Assembly: GCF_900176165.1 (NCBI RefSeq)
Contig: NZ_FWWU01000011.1
Location: forward strand, 169,969-233,968
Direction: 5' to 3'
Source: Deinococcus hopiensis KR-140
GTDB lineage: Bacteria; Deinococcota; Deinococci; Deinococcales; Deinococcaceae
Length of the DNA: 64,000 bases
Numbering within the stretch: position 1 is the first letter of the stretch; every line of letters starts with the position of its first letter. The position numbers and the translations under genes are program-made. The notes below the pieces were generated by a model. It saw nothing but the letters and a program-made list of their open reading frames with translations. It was not told the DNA's origin and searched no databases. This document shows positions 61,101 to 64,000 of this stretch, in pieces.

Positions 61101-62164
61101 GTCGTCTTGGCGCGGTCGAGTTCCGCAAGGGCTTCGGCGCGCCGCCGCTCCTCCTCGTAGGCGTTCGCGCTGGCCAGGCCGGTCGCCACCTGCCCGGCAA
61201 AGAGGCCCAGAAAGCCGCGGTAGCCCTCGTCGAGGGGGCGGTACGGATTGAGGCCTGCGACGAGCACGCCAGCCGCGCTCACCTGTCCGGGCCGTGCGAG
61301 CGGCAGCGCGAGGGCCTGCGCGGGTGGCTGATCCCAGGACCCTGCTGGAAGCGGACCAAAGGGGGCCAGGTCGGAAAAGGGCGGCGAATCGGGGGCGTCC
61401 CACGTCACCTCCAGCGGCCAGGCTTCCCCAAGCTTGCGGGTCGGAGCGCCGGAACCTGCGACCGAGACCAGGTGCGCTCCCGGCCCGTCCTCGTCGGCCA
61501 GGTAGATCAGGGCGAAGGGCAGATCGTGTCCATCGGAGTCGAGGCAGGCCTCCACGGCCGCGAGCACGTTCCGGGTGGTACGGGCCTCGCTCATGCGCGC
61601 CGCAAGGTCGCGCAGCGTACGCAGCCGCCGCTCGCCGACGACCCGTTCGCTCTCCTCCGTAACGACGCAGAGCATGCCAGCGGTGCGTCCCGCGTCGTCC
61701 GCCACGGGGCTGTACGAGAAGGTGTGGTAGGTCTCCTCCTGGAAGCCGCTGCGCTCCAGAAACAGCATCAGGCCCTCGTCCCAGGTGGCTCGGCCGGTGC
61801 CGAGCACCTGCGCGATACGCGGCCCGATATCCTTCCAGATTTCCGCCCAGACGACGTCCGCGCGGGCCCCAAGCGCCCAGTCCCCCTTGACGCCAAGCGT
61901 CGGGAGGTACGCGTCGTTGCAGAAGAACGTGAGGTCCTCGCCCCAGGCCATCCACATGGCGAAGCGCGACGTGAGCATCGTCCGGATAATTGTCTTGAGG
62001 CTCTGCGGCCACGCCTCGGATGGCCCGAGAGATGTGGCTGCCCAGTTGTGAACGCGCATCCGGGCGCTCATCTCACCGTCGCCAACAAAGACGTCGTGGG
62101 TGTCTGGAAGGGGAGGGGATTTCGGCGGTTGACTCATCATGGGAAAAGGGCGAAACGCTCCCAT
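58109..62164 (-). CDS. Giant hybrid histidine kinase with two kinase cores
   Basis: 1351 residues, cytoplasmic. Order: PAS ~60-180 (RFAMWMAWGEDLTFFCNDAY); GAF ~185-335; HisKA with H362 (SNVSHEFRTPLTLML); HATPase ~455-575 (NLLSNAFKFT, VADTGTGIP, GTGIGLALV); receiver ~625-745 with D675 (LVLSDVMMPNLDG); coiled coil; GAF ~795-930; GAF ~945-1110; second HisKA, phytochrome-like, with H1140 (YVASHDLQEPLRTVTSF); HATPase ~1235-1350 (NLLGNALKF, VRDNGIGIESEY, GSGIGLAVARKI). Both kinase cores look complete. Antisense frames of 838 and 626 codons are shadows. Probable partner: the receiver at the right edge or the 51-kb regulator. Confidence 0.93.
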   Translation of the reverse strand: MGAFRPFPMMSQPPKSPPLPDTHDVFVGDGEMSARMRVHNWAATSLGPSEAWPQSLKTIIRTMLTSRFAMWMAWGEDLTFFCNDAYLPTLGVKGDWALGARADVVWAEIWKDIGPRIAQVLGTGRATWDEGLMLFLERSGFQEETYHTFSYSPVADDAGRTAGMLCVVTEESERVVGERRLRTLRDLAARMSEARTTRNVLAAVEACLDSDGHDLPFALIYLADEDGPGAHLVSVAGSGAPTRKLGEAWPLEVTWDAPDSPPFSDLAPFGPLPAGSWDQPPAQALALPLARPGQVSAAGVLVAGLNPYRPLDEGYRGFLGLFAGQVATGLASANAYEEERRRAEALAELDRAKTTFFSNVSHEFRTPLTLMLGPLEELLSRPGALAPDQRREVEVTHRNAQRLLKLVNTMLDFTRIEAGRAEATFEPTDLTAFTADLASAFRSLVEGAGLRLRVDCGPLGEPAYVDRTLWEKVVLNLLSNAFKFTFHGEIHVTLRREGGRAVLSVADTGTGIPEAELPRVFERFHRVEGARGRSFEGTGIGLALVRELVGLHGGLIGVTSAVGEGTTFTVELPLGHAHLPAERVSDAARAPGGISRTSVAFLEEAAVWGEEAPGLPEASTMGGAQARILLADDNADLRDYVRRLLGDAYDVQAVPDGAQALEAARGWAPDLVLSDVMMPNLDGFGLLAALREDPALRHVPVILLSARAGEEARLGGLEAGADDYLVKPFSARELRSRVTTHLELARLRREAAARELGARAELERRVALRTAELEERNAALDAFARFSEAVGTTTDLGNLAHEAIEVLRARFGDASVAVYALENGLWKARVHSEDMSPEVVRVVTAGLPADLPVFAQTARKREPLFIDAWDPERGGVENSQEYGTTSLYPLVVDGEVPAMLSTAFKSKREWTEPEKAVVRAVGRGLTLALERGAAAARLAAQNEALDARTRFLEGFAALTRDLSIVDDPVALVPRAQQLVLPLVPGGYAAYYEPEIADGVPRWHLRSQVGDRRDAELQAAVERGLHLEETRSLFQPWSTGEAYYVSEYDPGTDRFGGFRARRGALAALPVFVNGTPRGVFGIVSFQPRDWSAAERAVLETVVRSLGLAMERALSVAQLARRTRELERSNQELEQFAYVASHDLQEPLRTVTSFSQLLTTRYAAQLDDQAQVYAGHITRGTERMARLIQDLLAFSRVGTREAPAERVDTARIVAEVVLDLGAQIGATGARVVVDGLPFVLGNATLLRQVFQNLLGNALKFCAPGRLPEVRVSGERRGGMVQFDVRDNGIGIESEYHERIFAIFQRLHHRDQYEGSGIGLAVARKIIERHGGRMWLTSTPGEGSTFSFTLPTVH

Positions 62165-63360
62165 GGTATAGGGTTACGACCCCCGTATGACCGCCGCGGC
62201 TTCCCAGGTCCAACAACGGGTAAGGGGACGCAGGGCTGGAGGCACATTCTGGACGGACGTGAACGGTGCCTGATTCAGAGCCTTGCTCCGTGCACTTTGA
62301 CCGAGGGCTGAACCTTACGGCAGCGCATGCCCGTCCACGTGATTCCCTCCTCGCCAACCTCCACCCAGGCGGCGAGGTCGTGGGTCCTGACCGCCGTACT
62401 CCTCACCGTGCTCCTGGAGCGCGCAAACGTGATGCTGCGTCATCGGCGGTCAGCGTCCAGCCGGCTTGCGTGTGCGCCAGAGACGAGATGTGGGTCTGCG
62501 TGTGAATCTCCAGGTTCTGCGCCGGCGCTTTGCCCAGAGCACCCATGCCCCGCGCGCCGACATGGCGCGGGTGCCCGTCACGCGCAGACGTCACCTCGCC
62601 CGCCTGCCACCGCGAGAACTGCCGGATCCACGCGCTGCAGCCAGCCTTCCGTGGGCCCCCGCTGCAACCCCGCGTCGCGGCCCGTCCTGAGACACCGCGG
62701 ACCTCGTCGAGCGGCTGGAACCGGTCCCTACGGCGGCCCGCGCCCTGCCCGCCATGAGGCCACCCACACCCAGACCGAGCACCAGAACGTCACCCACCGC
62801 CGAAAAGTGTATGGCCGGGTAGGCAGCGTGACTGCAACAAGCGCCGCCGCGTGAAGTCACCCGTGATTGACCGCAGCTGGCACGTTTATAACGACGGCGG
62901 CACGCGGCATGAGGGCCACCCGACCTTCTCGGGCTGGACCGGCGCAGCCTCAGACGCAGCAGGTCCGGCAGGTGAGCGGCGCCCGCGTCCGGGCGGCACC
63001 TCTTCCGAAGCGGGGACCGAGGCGGTCCTCATGGGTCTCCGCCTGGTACCCGGTGGTGCCGCGGCACGAAAGAAGGCGGCCTCTGGGCCGCCTTGATTTC
63101 TTGAATATAGGGCGTTATTCAATGCATGTCAAATTATGCAGCCGGAAGGCCAGGAATCCTGGGGGCGTTTTCCAGTTGAACGCCCATCCGGCGGCCGGGG
63201 GCAACGTGCCCTGGGTGCTTCCGCCGATTGCGCCCTGCCTGACGCCAGGCGCTCCGCCATCCCCGTACGTCGCTCTGGCCCCACAACCCCCGTAAATCAG
63301 ATCCGGCATTCGCCAAAAGCTGAACAGACCACGCCCGAGCGCTCCAGATTCAGGCGCTCT
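62165..63360. other. No gene assigned
   Basis: About 1.2 kb upstream of the hybrid kinase. Overlapping open frames on both strands are Arg/Pro/Ala-rich shadows. The plus frame from 62851 starts plausibly (VKSPVIDRSWHVYNDGGTRH) but loses character. The minus frame near 63130-63290 (GVRQGAIGGSTQGTLPP) is Gly-rich and unrecognised. One terminator-like hairpin lies at 63073. Confidence 0.3.
63073..63100 (+). terminator. Terminator-like hairpin
   Basis: AAGGCGGCC-TCTG-GGCCGCCTT followed by GATTTC: a perfect 9-bp stem with a weak T-tract. Could end a plus-strand transcript. Confidence 0.45.
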
Positions 63361-63492
63361 TATACGGTCTCCGGATAGTCCACTACAGCCCCTCCGCTCC
63401 GGTGAGTCCATGCCTATCGGTCACCGTTTTTCCTGCTCGCTCCGCTCAGGTCAACCCGCTACTCCATATAGGATGAACCGGAATCTTATTAC
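63361..63492 (+). repeat. ~150-bp dispersed repeat, copy 3
   Basis: TATACGGTCTCCGGATAGTC, CTCCGCTCCGGTGA, TCACCGTTTTTCCTGCTCGC and GATGAACCGGAATC align with copies at 25.4 and 50.3 kb. It lacks the GCGGCGCAGCGTTGCACGTC block, so it is a shorter variant. Confidence 0.8.
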
Positions 63493-63726
63493 ACCCGCAT
63501 GATGGCGTCCGCCCAGACCTGCGCAGGAGGGCGAACTTCTTACGCAGGTACCCGGCCAGTACCCCCCGGTTTCCATGAGCACGCCCCGTCCACGTGGAGG
63601 CACCGGGCAGAAGTCGGACACGGTGACTGCCCCTGGGAAGAGCGCTGCCAGCTTCCACGATGTGGACTTTCAGGGCGAGCTGACGGCCGCGCAAGGCCCG
63701 GCGGAAGGGTCCGTTGGAGCGGGCTC

Positions 63727-64000
63727 TCATGCTGACGCCCGTCCCATCCAGTGACGCAAGATGCCCTGTACGGCCTGCATGAACGCTTCGAATTCCAGGG
63801 GCTTCGTAACGTAAGCGTCCGCACCTGCCGCGAGGTTCAGTTCGGCATCGTGTGAGGCTGCGGAGCTGCTGAACACCACCACTGGCAACGACTTCAACGC
63901 CGAGTCGCTGCGAAGCTCCCGCAACACTTCCACGGCATTCCGGCGGGGCGTGTTGGCGTCCATCAGCACAATACCCATGGCTGGCCTGTCCATGTAAGGC
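63727..64000 (-). CDS. Response regulator receiver, 5' end outside the window
   Basis: The C-terminal ~90 residues of a receiver domain: GIVLMDANTPRRNAVEVLRE with the phospho-accepting Asp in LMDANTP, then LPVVVFSSSAASHDAELNLA, AGADAYVTKPLEFEAFMQAV with the Lys of the KP motif. The stop at 63727 follows directly, so it is a single-domain (CheY/Rcp-like) regulator. The start lies beyond 64000. Rcp-like regulators often pair with phytochrome-type kinases such as the second core of the neighbouring hybrid kinase. Confidence 0.88.
   Translation of the reverse strand, partial: PYMDRPAMGIVLMDANTPRRNAVEVLRELRSDSALKSLPVVVFSSSAASHDAELNLAAGADAYVTKPLEFEAFMQAVQGILRHWMGRASA

Noticed and set aside
60431..62311. 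626-codon plus-strand open frame
   Set aside because: Shadow of the hybrid kinase; Arg/Gly/Glu-rich, no motifs.
1..64000. CRISPR arrays, rRNA and tRNA genes
   Set aside because: I saw no regularly spaced short repeats and no rRNA or tRNA-like conserved blocks. A tRNA scan was not run, so short tRNAs could be missed.

Overview
The window looks like a stretch of a Deinococcus genome, probably an accessory replicon or variable region. The evidence is the high GC, the Deinococcus-style two-component and c-di-GMP proteins, a TerB protein, a compact family-B DNA polymerase, about 150-bp dispersed non-coding repeats like the SNRs described in that genus, and a dense population of IS3, IS701, IS630, IS4 and IS5-type elements. 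I saw no rRNA, tRNA, CRISPR array or obvious replication origin. The assignment is inference from protein style, not from a marker gene.

Layout. 0.6-1.8 kb: IS3-family element with a broken OrfB. 2.6-5.8 kb: minus-strand purine-nucleoside catabolism locus (LacI-type regulator, nucleoside hydrolase, adenosine deaminase) with two copies of one palindromic operator. 6.2-7 kb: decayed nucleotidyltransferase. 7.7-9.3 kb: coupled minus-strand operon (GyrI-like domain protein, small protein, alpha/beta hydrolase) with an intact IS701-family element just upstream. 11-14 kb: decayed DinB gene, then MerR regulator and a metallo-beta-lactamase-fold hydrolase. 14-21.5 kb: small unknown genes, ChaB-like gene, dead RNase HI gene, PolB, and an unknown gene split by a second IS701 copy. 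21.7-22.6 kb: deleted IS3 relative. 23-29 kb: two signalling genes (LacI-type sensor-GGDEF and GAF-PAS-PAS-HD-GYP), the second with an IS630 element inserted exactly in its stop codon. 31-33 kb: secreted protein plus decayed paralogue. 33.7-38.7 kb: two GH30 glycosidases around a LacI regulator with matching operators. 39.7-41 kb: sorbosone-dehydrogenase-like lipoprotein. 41-47.8 kb: graveyard of broken genes and IS remnants, with an AT-rich island, a bilobed aspartic protease and a short-chain dehydrogenase. 48-50 kb: TerB and an RpoD-like sigma factor. 51-62 kb: minus-strand signalling block (response regulator-GGDEF, PAS histidine kinase, GAF-GGDEF-EAL, and a 1351-residue double histidine kinase). 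A response regulator runs off the right edge.

How the genes work together. The purine locus would deaminate adenosine and hydrolyse the resulting nucleoside to base plus ribose under a substrate-responsive repressor. The GH30 pair would cleave beta-linked polysaccharide or glycoside outside the cell under its own repressor. The signalling genes together can make, degrade and respond to c-di-GMP.

The most striking unexplained pattern is structural. Every transposase gene body with a substantial surviving stretch carries a perfect, tight-loop inverted repeat inside its coding sequence (8-16 bp stems, 1-5 nt loops), in IS families that are otherwise unrelated. A comparable one lies in the GGDEF-EAL gene. 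Separately, two homologous non-coding loci about 25 kb apart keep a hairpin with different stem sequences and with a 12-nt loop core in opposite orientations.
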